A program made the position numbers and the translations under genes. From contig JBEKIF010000004.1 in the NCBI GenBank assembly GCA_050011895.1, positions 1 through 64,000 on the forward strand: a stretch of 64,000 bases of DNA, written 5' to 3'. The notes under the pieces are model-generated. The model saw nothing but the letters and a program-made list of their open reading frames with translations, made no database searches and was not told the origin of the DNA. The first letter of the stretch is position 1. The number at the start of each line of letters is the position of its first letter. The DNA comes from DATBGO01 sp050011895. Its GTDB lineage: Bacteria > Actinomycetota > Actinomycetes > Streptosporangiales > Streptosporangiaceae. Below, one piece after another: positions 48,488 through 55,141 of this stretch.

Positions 48488-49286
48488 CCTGCATCGCGAG
48501 CTCGCGCCGGTCTCTGCTGAGGCCTGGACTCAGATCGAGGAGGAGGCGGCGCGCACGTTCAGGCGGCACGTCGCGGGCCGACGGGTGGTGGAAGTGCACG
48601 GGCCGGCCGGGGAGGCGTTGTCCGCGGTGGGCACCGGCCACCTACGCGACATCGACGCGCCGGGCGAGGGCGTGCTCGCCCGGCAGCGCCAGGTGGCAGC
48701 GATCGTGGAGCTGCGCGTCCCGTTCGCGCTTGACCGTGAGCAGATCGACGACGTGGCGCGCGGCGCCCAGGACGCCAACTGGCAGCCGGTCAAGGACGCG
48801 GCACGTCAGCTCGCATTCGCCGAGGACCAGGCCATCTTCGAGGGCTACCCGGCGGCCGGCATCACCGGCATCCGCCCGGGATCAAGCAACCCGCCGGCCA
48901 CGCTGCCCGGGGACGCTCGTGAGTATCCCGAGGCAGTCGCCCAAGCACTCAGCCAGCTCCGAGTGGCCGGGGTCACCGGGCCCTATTCGGTATTGCTCAG
49001 CGCGGAGGCGTACACGGCCGTGAGCGAGACAAGCGATCACGGCTATCCGCTGCTCGAGCACATCAAGAGGCTGCTACGCGGTGAGATCGTGTGGGCCCCG
49101 GCCATTAGCGGCGCCATCGTCCTGACCACCCGCGGCGGCGACTTCGACCTGCAGCTCGGCCAGGATGTCGCGATCGGCTACCAGTCTCATTCCGCAGCGG
49201 AGGTGCAGCTCTACCTCCAGGAGACGATGACCTTCCTGATGCACACCAGCGAGGCGGCGGTTGGCCTGGCCGAGGCCGCAGGCTGA
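48480..49286 (+). CDS. enc: Family 1 encapsulin shell protein
   Basis: 268 residues. It begins MNNLHRELAPVSAEAWTQIE, the typical encapsulin N-terminus that includes the cargo-binding pocket, and shows the HK97-like fold text (GEGVLARQRQVAAIVELRVP, EDQAIFEGYPAAGITGI, GPYSVLLSAEAYTAVSE, GYPLLEHIKRLL, VAIGYQSH). It assembles a 60-mer (T=1) nanocompartment around the peroxidase. GAGAGGAGCACC precedes the ATG. The overlap with the DyP gene keeps shell and cargo co-expressed. Confidence 0.95.
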   Translation: MNNLHRELAPVSAEAWTQIEEEAARTFRRHVAGRRVVEVHGPAGEALSAVGTGHLRDIDAPGEGVLARQRQVAAIVELRVPFALDREQIDDVARGAQDANWQPVKDAARQLAFAEDQAIFEGYPAAGITGIRPGSSNPPATLPGDAREYPEAVAQALSQLRVAGVTGPYSVLLSAEAYTAVSETSDHGYPLLEHIKRLLRGEIVWAPAISGAIVLTTRGGDFDLQLGQDVAIGYQSHSAAEVQLYLQETMTFLMHTSEAAVGLAEAAG

Positions 49287-49452
49287 GCCGGCCTGCGGCA
49301 GCCGGCTGGCCGGGGATGCCGCTGAGCTGGGTGGCTATCAGGTCCGTGACCTGCTGCCCGATCCGCTGCAGCTCGGCGTCGGGCAACTGCCACCGTGCAT
49401 CGCCCCCGCCGGACACTCCCGCATCGTAACGTGAGCTACAGTTAGGGACATC

Positions 49453-49497
49453 ATGCGGCGCTTCGTAGTCATCCTTAGCTGCCGTAGCGGGACCTGA
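49453..49497 (+). CDS. Leader peptide A, MRRFVVILSCRSGT, of the duplicated module
   Basis: A 14-codon ORF with no ribosome site. A TACAGT -10-like box ends 10 bases before the ATG, so the mRNA probably begins at or near the ATG (leaderless). Codons for CRSG lie inside the left arm of the hairpin 49482-49524. It is highly similar, with its surroundings, to leader B at 49951, which argues for selection. Confidence 0.55.
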   Translation: MRRFVVILSCRSGT

Positions 49498-49524
49498 TCA
49501 GGGCAGGCCGGCGGCCCGCTACGG
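49482..49524 (+). promoter_or_regulatory. Hairpin A overlapping leader peptide A
   Basis: CCGTAGCGGG (49482-49491) pairs perfectly with CCCGCTACGG (49515-49524); the loop holds CCTGATCAGG. A ribosome finishing leader A would cover the left arm. Followed by GATGTGGCGCTGGCCGTGAG, almost identical to copy B. No U-tract follows, so this is not a simple terminator. Confidence 0.65.
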
Positions 49525-49658
49525 GATGTGGCGCTGGCCGTGAGCCGCTCTTCCAGGACGCCGCAGCGGACGTGGCCTGGACGTCTGAGGCCAGGCTCCG
49601 CCCCAAGCTGGGGAGCCTGGCAAGCCAGTTTTCACGATCAGGGTCAGGAGTAAGTGTC

Positions 49659-49820
49659 GTGTCCGACAAGCCACGCCCCGAAGCCAACAAGACAGCCGAC
49701 AGCACGGAGAGCGCGCCGAGCGCCCTGCAAGCGGTGCAGGCGGCTCTGGACCGCCGTGACAACGGCGGCGCCGCCGATCGCCCGGCTCCCGCCGCCAAAA
49801 AAACCGACGGCGCAGAGTAG
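49659..49820 (+). CDS. Small protein A, 53 aa, ALDRRDNGG family
   Basis: GTG 49659 has AGGAG 8 bases upstream. It reads VSDKPRPEANKTADSTESAP, then SALQAVQAALDRRDNGG and an Ala/Pro/Lys tail (RPAPAAKKTDGAE). The core QAVQAALDRRDNGG is shared with small protein B (QAIQVALDRRDNGG) 400 bases on. It is a short amphipathic helix in a disordered, charged frame: no signal peptide, cysteine or known domain. Upstream lies leader A with its hairpin and a further short frame (GTG 49539 to TAA at the ribosome site). Role unknown. Confidence 0.6.
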   Translation: MSDKPRPEANKTADSTESAPSALQAVQAALDRRDNGGAADRPAPAAKKTDGAE

Positions 49821-49934
49821 CGCGGCCGGCCCGGCCGGCTCCGGCAACACTTGCGGCCGGGCTCCGCGCCGATCGCCCGCGGGCTCCCTCGGCACAAGTC
49901 GGCGGGCTCCCGCGACATGCGCCGTCGGATGGGC

Positions 49935-49940
49935 TAAAAT
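49935..49940 (+). promoter_or_regulatory. -10 box TAAAAT of module B
   Basis: TAAAAT matches the actinobacterial -10 consensus well. It ends 10 bases before the leader B ATG, predicting a leaderless or nearly leaderless transcript. Module A has TACAGT at the same distance. No clear -35 box is seen. Confidence 0.55.
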
Positions 49941-49950
49941 CGCTGGCATC

Positions 49951-49992
49951 ATGCGGTGCTTCGTATTCACTAGCAGCCGTAGCGGAACCTGA
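49951..49992 (+). CDS. Leader peptide B, MRCFVFTSSRSGT, of the duplicated module
   Basis: A 13-codon ORF, aligned base for base with leader A apart from a few changes and a small in-frame difference in the middle. Start, SRSGT end and stop are kept. No ribosome site; the -10 box predicts a leaderless start. Its last codons form the left arm of hairpin B. Confidence 0.55.
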   Translation: MRCFVFTSSRSGT

Positions 49993-50019
49993 TCACGTCA
50001 GGCCAGCGACCCGCTACGG
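49977..50019 (+). promoter_or_regulatory. Hairpin B overlapping leader peptide B
   Basis: CCGTAGCGG (49977-49985) pairs with CCGCTACGG (50011-50019); an inner stem CCTGA/TCAGG (49988-50002) contains the leader stop codon. Stem sequences match hairpin A while the loop differs between copies, as expected for a conserved structure. Confidence 0.65.
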
Positions 50020-50226
50020 GATGAGGCGCTGGCCGTGAGCCTTGAGGTTTCCCCTCGACAGCCGTCCTCTGGCAGTGTCGCTGCAATCAGTGCCGCCGCA
50101 ATCAGCGGGTCATTGGCGGCGATGCGTGCCAGGGACGTTACGAGCCTTAGCCGGAGTCGTCAAGGCGGCGGTGTCGCCTCGAGCTGCAGCCTGACAATCA
50201 ACTGGAACTCGGCGTCAGGAGAATCC

Positions 50227-50358
50227 GTGTATCAGACGTATCCAGGCAGCGAGCCAGCCGACCACGGCGAGGCCGCGCGGCGCGCGCAGCAAGCCATCCA
50301 GGTCGCGCTGGACCGTCGCGACAATGGCGGCGAATCCGCCGCTGAGCGCGCCGACTAG
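50227..50358 (+). CDS. Small protein B, 43 aa, ALDRRDNGG family
   Basis: GTG 50227 has TCAGGAG upstream, as in copy A. It reads VYQTYPGSEPADHGEAARRA, then QQAIQVALDRRDNGG and ESAAERAD. The frame is also open back to GTG 50035, just after hairpin B, which would give 107 residues; the shorter start matches copy A better. It ends 44 bases before ilvE, so the two may be on one transcript. No known domain. Role unknown. Confidence 0.55.
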   Translation: MYQTYPGSEPADHGEAARRAQQAIQVALDRRDNGGESAAERAD

Positions 50359-50402
50359 ACCCGGGCATGACCAGCAAGACCGGAAGCAAAGAGGAACCAG
50401 CG

Positions 50403-51518
50403 ATGACAACAAGCCAGGGTGCCAGCATCGGCTTCGAGATCCGCGTCACCGACCAGCCCGTTCCCGCCGCGGAGCGGGCGCGGCTGATGGCGGTACCTGG
50501 CTTCGGCAGGGTATTCACCGACCACATGATCACGATGGCCTGGTCGGCGGAGCGGGGCTGGCACGATGGCAAGCTCGAGCCGTACGGCCCGATCACGCTT
50601 GACCCGGCGTCGGCTGTCTTCCATTACGGGCAGGAGATCTTCGAGGGGCTGAAGGCCTACCGGCACGCGGCCGGGACGATCGCCGCGTTCAGGCCGGATG
50701 CCAACGCGGCCAGGTTCAACCGGTCGGCGGCCCGGGTTGCCATGCCAGCGCTGCCTGAGGCGGCGTTCGTCGATGCGGTAAGGCTGCTGGTGAGCCAGGA
50801 CCGCGACTGGGTTCCCGCCGCCGATGGGGAGAGCCTCTACCTGCGGCCCTTCATGATCGCCACGCAGCGCGGCCTCGGCGTCAACAGGCCATCGTCGGAG
50901 TACCGGTTCACGGTGATCGGCTCGCCGGTCGCAGCGTACTTCAGCAACGGCGTGCAGCCCGTATCGGTGTGGCTGTCGGAGGACTACACCCGTGCCGCCC
51001 CCGGCGGCACCGGGGAGGCCAAGTGCGGCGGCAACTATGCAGCGGCGTTCGCCGGCCAGCTCGAGGCCCGGCGCAATGGCTGTGACCAGGTGGTCTGGCT
51101 GGACGCGGCCGAGCATCAGTGGGTCGAGGAAATGGGCGGCATGAACCTGTTCTTCGTCTACGGGTCGGGGCCGGATGCCCGGATGATAACCCCGGCCCTG
51201 ACCGGCACGTTGCTGCCCGGAGTGACCAGGGATTCACTGCTCAAGCTCGGGCCGGATCTCGGCGTTCCGGTCTCGGAGGGCCCGATCTCGGTGGCGGGAT
51301 GGCGGGCTGGCTGCGAGTCAGGCGATATCACCGAGGTGTTCGCGTGCGGGACAGCCGCGGTAATCACCCCGGTCGGCGCGGTCCGCGGAGTCGGGAAGGA
51401 ATGGACTGTCGGCGACGGCACGCCGGGCCCCGTGACGATGCGGCTCCGCGACGAGCTGGTCGGAATCCAGTACGGCCGCCGCCCGGATCCGTACGGATGG
51501 ATGCATCCGTTGTGCTGA
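50403..51518 (+). CDS. ilvE: Branched-chain amino acid aminotransferase
   Basis: About 371 residues from ATG 50403 (MTTSQGASIGFEIRVTDQPV) with GAGGAA before it; an ATG 12 codons earlier is also in frame. Fold-type IV PLP enzyme: FHYGQEIFEGLKAYRHAAGT, LYLRPFMIATQRGLGV, the PLP lysine in GEAKCGGNYAAA, and EEMGGMNLFFVYG. It makes leucine, isoleucine and valine from the 2-oxo acids produced by the genes at 52.9-63 kb, and runs the reverse in breakdown. It stands apart from the main ilv/leu operon. Confidence 0.93.
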   Translation: MTTSQGASIGFEIRVTDQPVPAAERARLMAVPGFGRVFTDHMITMAWSAERGWHDGKLEPYGPITLDPASAVFHYGQEIFEGLKAYRHAAGTIAAFRPDANAARFNRSAARVAMPALPEAAFVDAVRLLVSQDRDWVPAADGESLYLRPFMIATQRGLGVNRPSSEYRFTVIGSPVAAYFSNGVQPVSVWLSEDYTRAAPGGTGEAKCGGNYAAAFAGQLEARRNGCDQVVWLDAAEHQWVEEMGGMNLFFVYGSGPDARMITPALTGTLLPGVTRDSLLKLGPDLGVPVSEGPISVAGWRAGCESGDITEVFACGTAAVITPVGAVRGVGKEWTVGDGTPGPVTMRLRDELVGIQYGRRPDPYGWMHPLC

Positions 51519-51539
51519 GGCCTGGGTCACCCGGCCGTC

Positions 51540-51697
51540 AGCGTGCCGCGGCCATGAGCCGAGCCGGTCAAGCCGGGAACCGGCGACGCGGCGGAGCCAG
51601 TCAGCGTCCAGCCGGTAGAGCTGTTCCCGGCCGCGGAGTTCAACGGTGACCAGCCCGGCCCGCTCCAGGACTCGCAGGTGCCGGGATGTCGTCGGCT
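51540..51697 (-). pseudogene. C-terminal fragment of an ArsR-type regulator
   Basis: On the minus strand one frame reads TTSRHLRVLERAGLVTVELR, then GREQLYRLDADWLRRV, the recognition helix and wing of an ArsR helix-turn-helix. The frame has a stop just upstream of TTSRHL and no start, so the N-terminal half is missing. It is a relic. The remaining bases to 51944 hold nothing convincing. Confidence 0.6.
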
Positions 51698-51944
51698 ATG
51701 AGCGATCGAAGCGCGCAGCCCGGCATCCGGCCGACCACAACCAGATCCGAGTTCCGCCTAAACCTGTGCTGCTGGCACTTATCCCGGATTAGACGACCTA
51801 GGTGACCCGATATGGTCGTTATGCGGCCACGAAATCCGGTATAAGCATAGATTCTCCCTCGGTGCGAGGCGCACCCGCACCCGCGCACCAGGACCCGCAC
51901 CAACGGCTGCAGGCACGCTGCGGCGGATCACGGCGGCAGCCACG

Positions 51945-52868
51945 CTATTCGCCGCTAGCGGCGCCGGGAGGAGTCTCTCGCCGGTCGGCCAGCAGGGCGA
52001 GGTCGCGTGCGGCGGCGGCGACCACCGGAGCGAGACGGCGGCCGGGCGCATGGCCGATCCGGCTGGCCGGCCCGGATACGCAGACCGCGCCCAGCAGCTG
52101 GCCGCTCGCTAGCACGGGAGCGCTGACGCTGGCCACCCCCGGCTCGCGCTCGGCGACGCTGGCGGCCCAGCCGCGCCGCCGGATTGCAGCGAGTTCGGCT
52201 GCGGGCACGACGGGAAACCGCTCCGCGTCGGCCGACCACGCCAGCAGCACCTTCCCGCCAGATCCCGCGTCCAGCGGCAGCAGCGCGCCGACCGGCACGC
52301 TGTCGCGCAGGCCGGTGCCAGCGTCCCTGGCGGCTACGCACAGCCGGCGGTCACCGGAGCGCAGGTAAAGCTGGACGCTCTCACCGGTCGCGTCGTGCAG
52401 CCGGGCGAGCACGCCGTCGGCGGCCGCGCCGAGGTCAATGCCAGGATCGGCCCTGGCTGCCAGTTCGGCCAGCCGGGGGCCGAGCCGGAACGCGCCGCCG
52501 GAGGTCCTGGCGACCAGGCCGTGCGCTTCCAGCGCGACCAGCAGCCGGTGCACGGTCGGCCGTGGCAGGCCGCTCGCTTGCGCGAGCGGCCGCAGCGGCT
52601 GCGGGCCGTCCGCGAGCAGCTCGAGCAGGGCCACTGACCGGTCGAGGACGCCAACGGCCGTTCTGCGGCCAGCCGGGCCCGGGTCCGGACCCGCAGCGGA
52701 TCCTGGGGTGCCCGCGCCCGGTCCCGCGCCCGGTTCGCGGTCCGGGGCTGACGGGCCAGCCCCGGACGGCACCGGCGTAACCGGCTCCGCATGGCCTGGG
52801 TCCGCTGCGGATCCAGGGGTGCCCGCGCCCGGTTTGCGGTCCGGGGCTGACGGGCGTAGTGTGCTCAT
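51945..52868 (-). CDS. IclR-family regulator of leuCD (NdgR/LtbR type)
   Basis: 307 residues from ATG 52868. The first 70 residues are an unusual Pro/Gly/Ala-rich extension with internal repeats (KPGAGTPGSAADPG and EPGAGPGAGTPGSAAGPDPG). The IclR helix-turn-helix follows (LRPLAQASGLPRPTVHRLLV, ALEAHGLVARTSGGAFRLGP), then the effector domain (VQLYLRSGDRRLCVAARDAG, GSGGKVLLAW, SVSAPVLASGQLLGAVCVSG). Divergence from leuC is the classic NdgR/LtbR arrangement, where it controls leuCD in response to leucine or amino-acid supply. The ATG has no ribosome site and may be leaderless. Confidence 0.88.
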   Translation of the reverse strand: MSTLRPSAPDRKPGAGTPGSAADPGHAEPVTPVPSGAGPSAPDREPGAGPGAGTPGSAAGPDPGPAGRRTAVGVLDRSVALLELLADGPQPLRPLAQASGLPRPTVHRLLVALEAHGLVARTSGGAFRLGPRLAELAARADPGIDLGAAADGVLARLHDATGESVQLYLRSGDRRLCVAARDAGTGLRDSVPVGALLPLDAGSGGKVLLAWSADAERFPVVPAAELAAIRRRGWAASVAEREPGVASVSAPVLASGQLLGAVCVSGPASRIGHAPGRRLAPVVAAAARDLALLADRRETPPGAASGE

Positions 52869-52880
52869 ATCGTGGACAGT

Positions 52881-52905
52881 GTATCTCATTATTTGAGACA
52901 AACAC
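52881..52905. promoter_or_regulatory. IclR operator between the regulator gene and leuC
   Basis: TCTCA-TTATT-TGAGA (52884-52898) is an inverted repeat inside a wider imperfect one with GTGTA and AACAC flanks. It lies in the divergent promoter region 12-40 bases from both starts, where NdgR/LtbR proteins bind in relatives. Confidence 0.65.
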
Positions 52906-52938
52906 TAACCAGCTGACGTCAGACAGGATCCGATAACC

Positions 52939-54336
52939 GTGACCGGACGCCTCTTCGACAAGGTCTGGGACCGGCATGTGGTAGCGAGCCCCGAGGGCGA
53001 GCCGCCGCTGCTCTACATCGACCTGCACCTGGTGCATGAGGTCACCTCGCCGCAGGCCTTCGAGGGCCTCGAGCTGGCTGGCCGGCCGGTGCGCCGGCCT
53101 GACCTGACCGTCGCCACCATGGACCACGACGTGCCGACGATCGGGCAGGACCTGCCGATTGCCGACGAGCTTGCGGCGGCGCAGATCGCGAGGCTGCGGC
53201 GCAACTGCGACGTCCACGGCGTGACCCTGCACGGCCTCGGCAGCATGGACCAGGGCATCGTGCATGTCATCGGGCCGCAGCTCGGCCTCACCCAGCCCGG
53301 CATGACGGTGGTCTGCGGCGACAGCCACACCTCAACGCACGGGGCATTCGGGGCGCTGGCGTTCGGGATCGGCACCACCGAAGTCGAGCACGTCCTGGCC
53401 ACCCAGACGCTCCGGCAGGTCAAGCCCGCCGCGATGGCCGTGACGGTCGACGGCGAGCTGCCGCCCGGCCTCGCCGCCAAGGACCTCGTGCTCGGCATCA
53501 TCAGGGCACTGGGGCCTGGCGGCGGCACCGGCTCGGTCATCGAGTACCGGGGCGACGCGATCCGTGCCCTATCGATGGAAGGCCGGATGACGGTCTGCAA
53601 CATGTCCATCGAGGCCGGCGCCAGGGCCGGCCTGATCGGCCCCGACGACACCACGTTCGGCTGGCTGGAAGGGCGCAGGCACAGCCCGGCAGGCAGGCTC
53701 TGGGAGCAGGCGCTTGACGACTGGCGCGGCCTGGTCAGCGACGACGGCGCGATCTTCGATCGCGAGGTCCGCGTCGACGCTACGGCGCTACGCCCGGCCG
53801 TGACCTGGGGAACCACGCCCGCGCAGTCGGTGTCGATCGACGACATCATCCCCGACCCTGCCTCGTTCGGCAGCCCGGCCCAGCAGCAGGCGGCCAGCCG
53901 GGCGCTCGCCTACATGGGCCTGGAGCCGGGAACGGCGATCCGCGATGTGTCCGTTGACACGGTATTCATCGGCTCGTGCACGAACGGGCGCCTCGGTGAC
54001 CTGCGCGCCGCGGCCGAGGTCATCCGGGGCAAGCAGGTCCACCCCGGGGTACGGGCGCTTGTGGTGCCCGGATCCGCGCGGGTGAAGGCCGAGGCCGAGG
54101 CCGAGGGGCTGGACCGCCAGTTCACCGCGGCCGGTTTCGAGTGGCGGTCGGCCGGCTGCTCGATGTGCCTGGCCATGAACGGCGACACCGTCGCGCCCGG
54201 CCAGCGCTGCGCCTCGACAAGCAACAGGAACTTCCAGGGCCGCCAGGGCCCTGGCTCGCGCACCCACCTCGTCTCGCCCGCCGTGGCGGCGGCAACCGCT
54301 GTCGCCGGTCACTTCACACTGCCAGGAGACCTCTGA
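52939..54336 (+). CDS. leuC: 3-isopropylmalate dehydratase large subunit
   Basis: 465 residues from GTG 52939. Aconitase-fold motifs: YIDLHLVHEVTSPQAFEGLE, CGDSHTSTHGAFGALAFGIG, the [4Fe-4S] cysteines in FIGSCTNGRLGDLRAAAEV and SAGCSMCLAMNGD, and ASTSNRNFQGRQG. With LeuD it isomerises 2- to 3-isopropylmalate (leucine) and citramalate to 3-methylmalate (isoleucine), which fits the cimA gene downstream. Its stop overlaps leuD (TGATG). Confidence 0.96.
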   Translation: MTGRLFDKVWDRHVVASPEGEPPLLYIDLHLVHEVTSPQAFEGLELAGRPVRRPDLTVATMDHDVPTIGQDLPIADELAAAQIARLRRNCDVHGVTLHGLGSMDQGIVHVIGPQLGLTQPGMTVVCGDSHTSTHGAFGALAFGIGTTEVEHVLATQTLRQVKPAAMAVTVDGELPPGLAAKDLVLGIIRALGPGGGTGSVIEYRGDAIRALSMEGRMTVCNMSIEAGARAGLIGPDDTTFGWLEGRRHSPAGRLWEQALDDWRGLVSDDGAIFDREVRVDATALRPAVTWGTTPAQSVSIDDIIPDPASFGSPAQQQAASRALAYMGLEPGTAIRDVSVDTVFIGSCTNGRLGDLRAAAEVIRGKQVHPGVRALVVPGSARVKAEAEAEGLDRQFTAAGFEWRSAGCSMCLAMNGDTVAPGQRCASTSNRNFQGRQGPGSRTHLVSPAVAAATAVAGHFTLPGDL

Positions 54337-54944
54337 TGGCCGGGGTAACTCGCATCGCTGGGCGCGCGGTCGCGCTGGACCGAGCGGACGTCGACACCGA
54401 CCAGATCATCCCGGCGGAGTGGCTCAAGCACGTCGGGCGCACCGGGTTCGCGGACGGGCTGTTCGGAGCGTTGCGGGCCGACCCTGGCTTCCCGCTGAAC
54501 CTGCCGGGAGCCGCACAGGCCAAGGTGCTCGTCGCGGGCGTCAACTTCGGCTGCGGATCGTCGCGGGAGCACGCCGTATGGGCCCTGCAGGACTTCGGCT
54601 TTGCCGCTGTGGTGTCGCCGCGCTTCGCTGACATCTTCCGCGGCAACTGCGTGAGCGCCGGGCTGGTGCCGGTGGAGGCCGACGAGCAGACCGTCGGGCA
54701 GGTGTTCGCCGCGCTGGCCGCCGACCCGGACGCGGAGGTCGTCGTGGACGTCGCGACGCGCAGCCTGGCGGTCCCTTCGGCGGGTATCGATGCGCCGTTC
54801 CCGCTGCCGGACTTCGCCCGCTGGCGGCTGCTCGAAGGGCTCGACGACGTGGCGCTGACGATGCGGCACGCCGACGCGATCGCCAGCTTCGAGGCGGGCC
54901 GGCCGGCCTGGCTGCCGGCGGTTGTCCGGGCTGGCGTGCGTTAA
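54336..54944 (+). CDS. leuD: 3-isopropylmalate dehydratase small subunit
   Basis: 202 residues from ATG 54336, coupled to leuC. LDRADVDTDQIIPAEWLK and VNFGCGSSREHAVWALQDFG are the swivel-domain motifs that complete the active site. It ends 15 bases before the -10 box of the ilvB leader, so ilvB can be read both from its own promoter and by read-through. Confidence 0.96.
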   Translation: MAGVTRIAGRAVALDRADVDTDQIIPAEWLKHVGRTGFADGLFGALRADPGFPLNLPGAAQAKVLVAGVNFGCGSSREHAVWALQDFGFAAVVSPRFADIFRGNCVSAGLVPVEADEQTVGQVFAALAADPDAEVVVDVATRSLAVPSAGIDAPFPLPDFARWRLLEGLDDVALTMRHADAIASFEAGRPAWLPAVVRAGVR

Positions 54945-54958
54945 GCTGGCGACTCCGC

Positions 54959-54964
54959 TATAGT
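54959..54964 (+). promoter_or_regulatory. -10 box TATAGT before the ilvB leader
   Basis: TATAGT lies 41 bases before the leader-peptide ATG 55005, in a short patch of lower GC. No convincing -35 box. It implies a promoter internal to the leuD-ilvB interval. Confidence 0.5.
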
Positions 54965-55004
54965 TCGGTAACGAGTAATGCCGCTACACAGACGGAGATA
55001 CGCG

Positions 55005-55046
55005 ATGATGCGCATCGATCAGGTACAGGTACTCCTCATCACTTAG
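55005..55046 (+). CDS. ilv leader peptide MMRIDQVQVLLIT
   Basis: GGAGATACGCG precedes ATG 55005. Six of 13 codons are branched-chain (Ile, Val, Val, Leu, Leu, Ile), with VLLI in a row. The frame is also open from ATG 54978. The stop lies in the first bases of a hairpin, as in ilv attenuators of other actinobacteria. Confidence 0.8.
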   Translation: MMRIDQVQVLLIT

Positions 55047-55108
55047 CGCGAGCCCGAACGCAGGGCTCGCGCTAACCTCCTACGCCGCAGACGGCGAGGA
55101 GGTTTTTT
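55045..55108 (+). terminator. ilvB transcription attenuator
   Basis: Hairpin 1: AGCGCGAGCCC (55045-55055) pairs with GGGCTCGCGCT (55063-55073). Hairpin 2: AACCTCCT and CGCCG pair with CGGCG and AGGAGGTT (55074-55104), running into TTTTTT (55103-55108): an intrinsic terminator. Stalling at the leader's Ile/Val/Leu codons would change folding and allow ilvB transcription. I did not identify the exact antiterminator pairing. Confidence 0.82.
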
Positions 55109-55141
55109 GTTGGCAAGTCACCCCGAACAAAGGAGCATCCC

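Noticed and set aside
51640..51903. Possible universal-stress-protein fragment (SDLVVVGRMPG)
   Set aside because: Only a short string fits; flanking residues do not match the family and no ATP-binding loop is present.
55045..55073. T-box or amino-acid riboswitch upstream of ilvB
   Set aside because: There is no T-box sequence or aptamer-like conserved core; the Ile/Val/Leu-rich leader peptide explains the structure.
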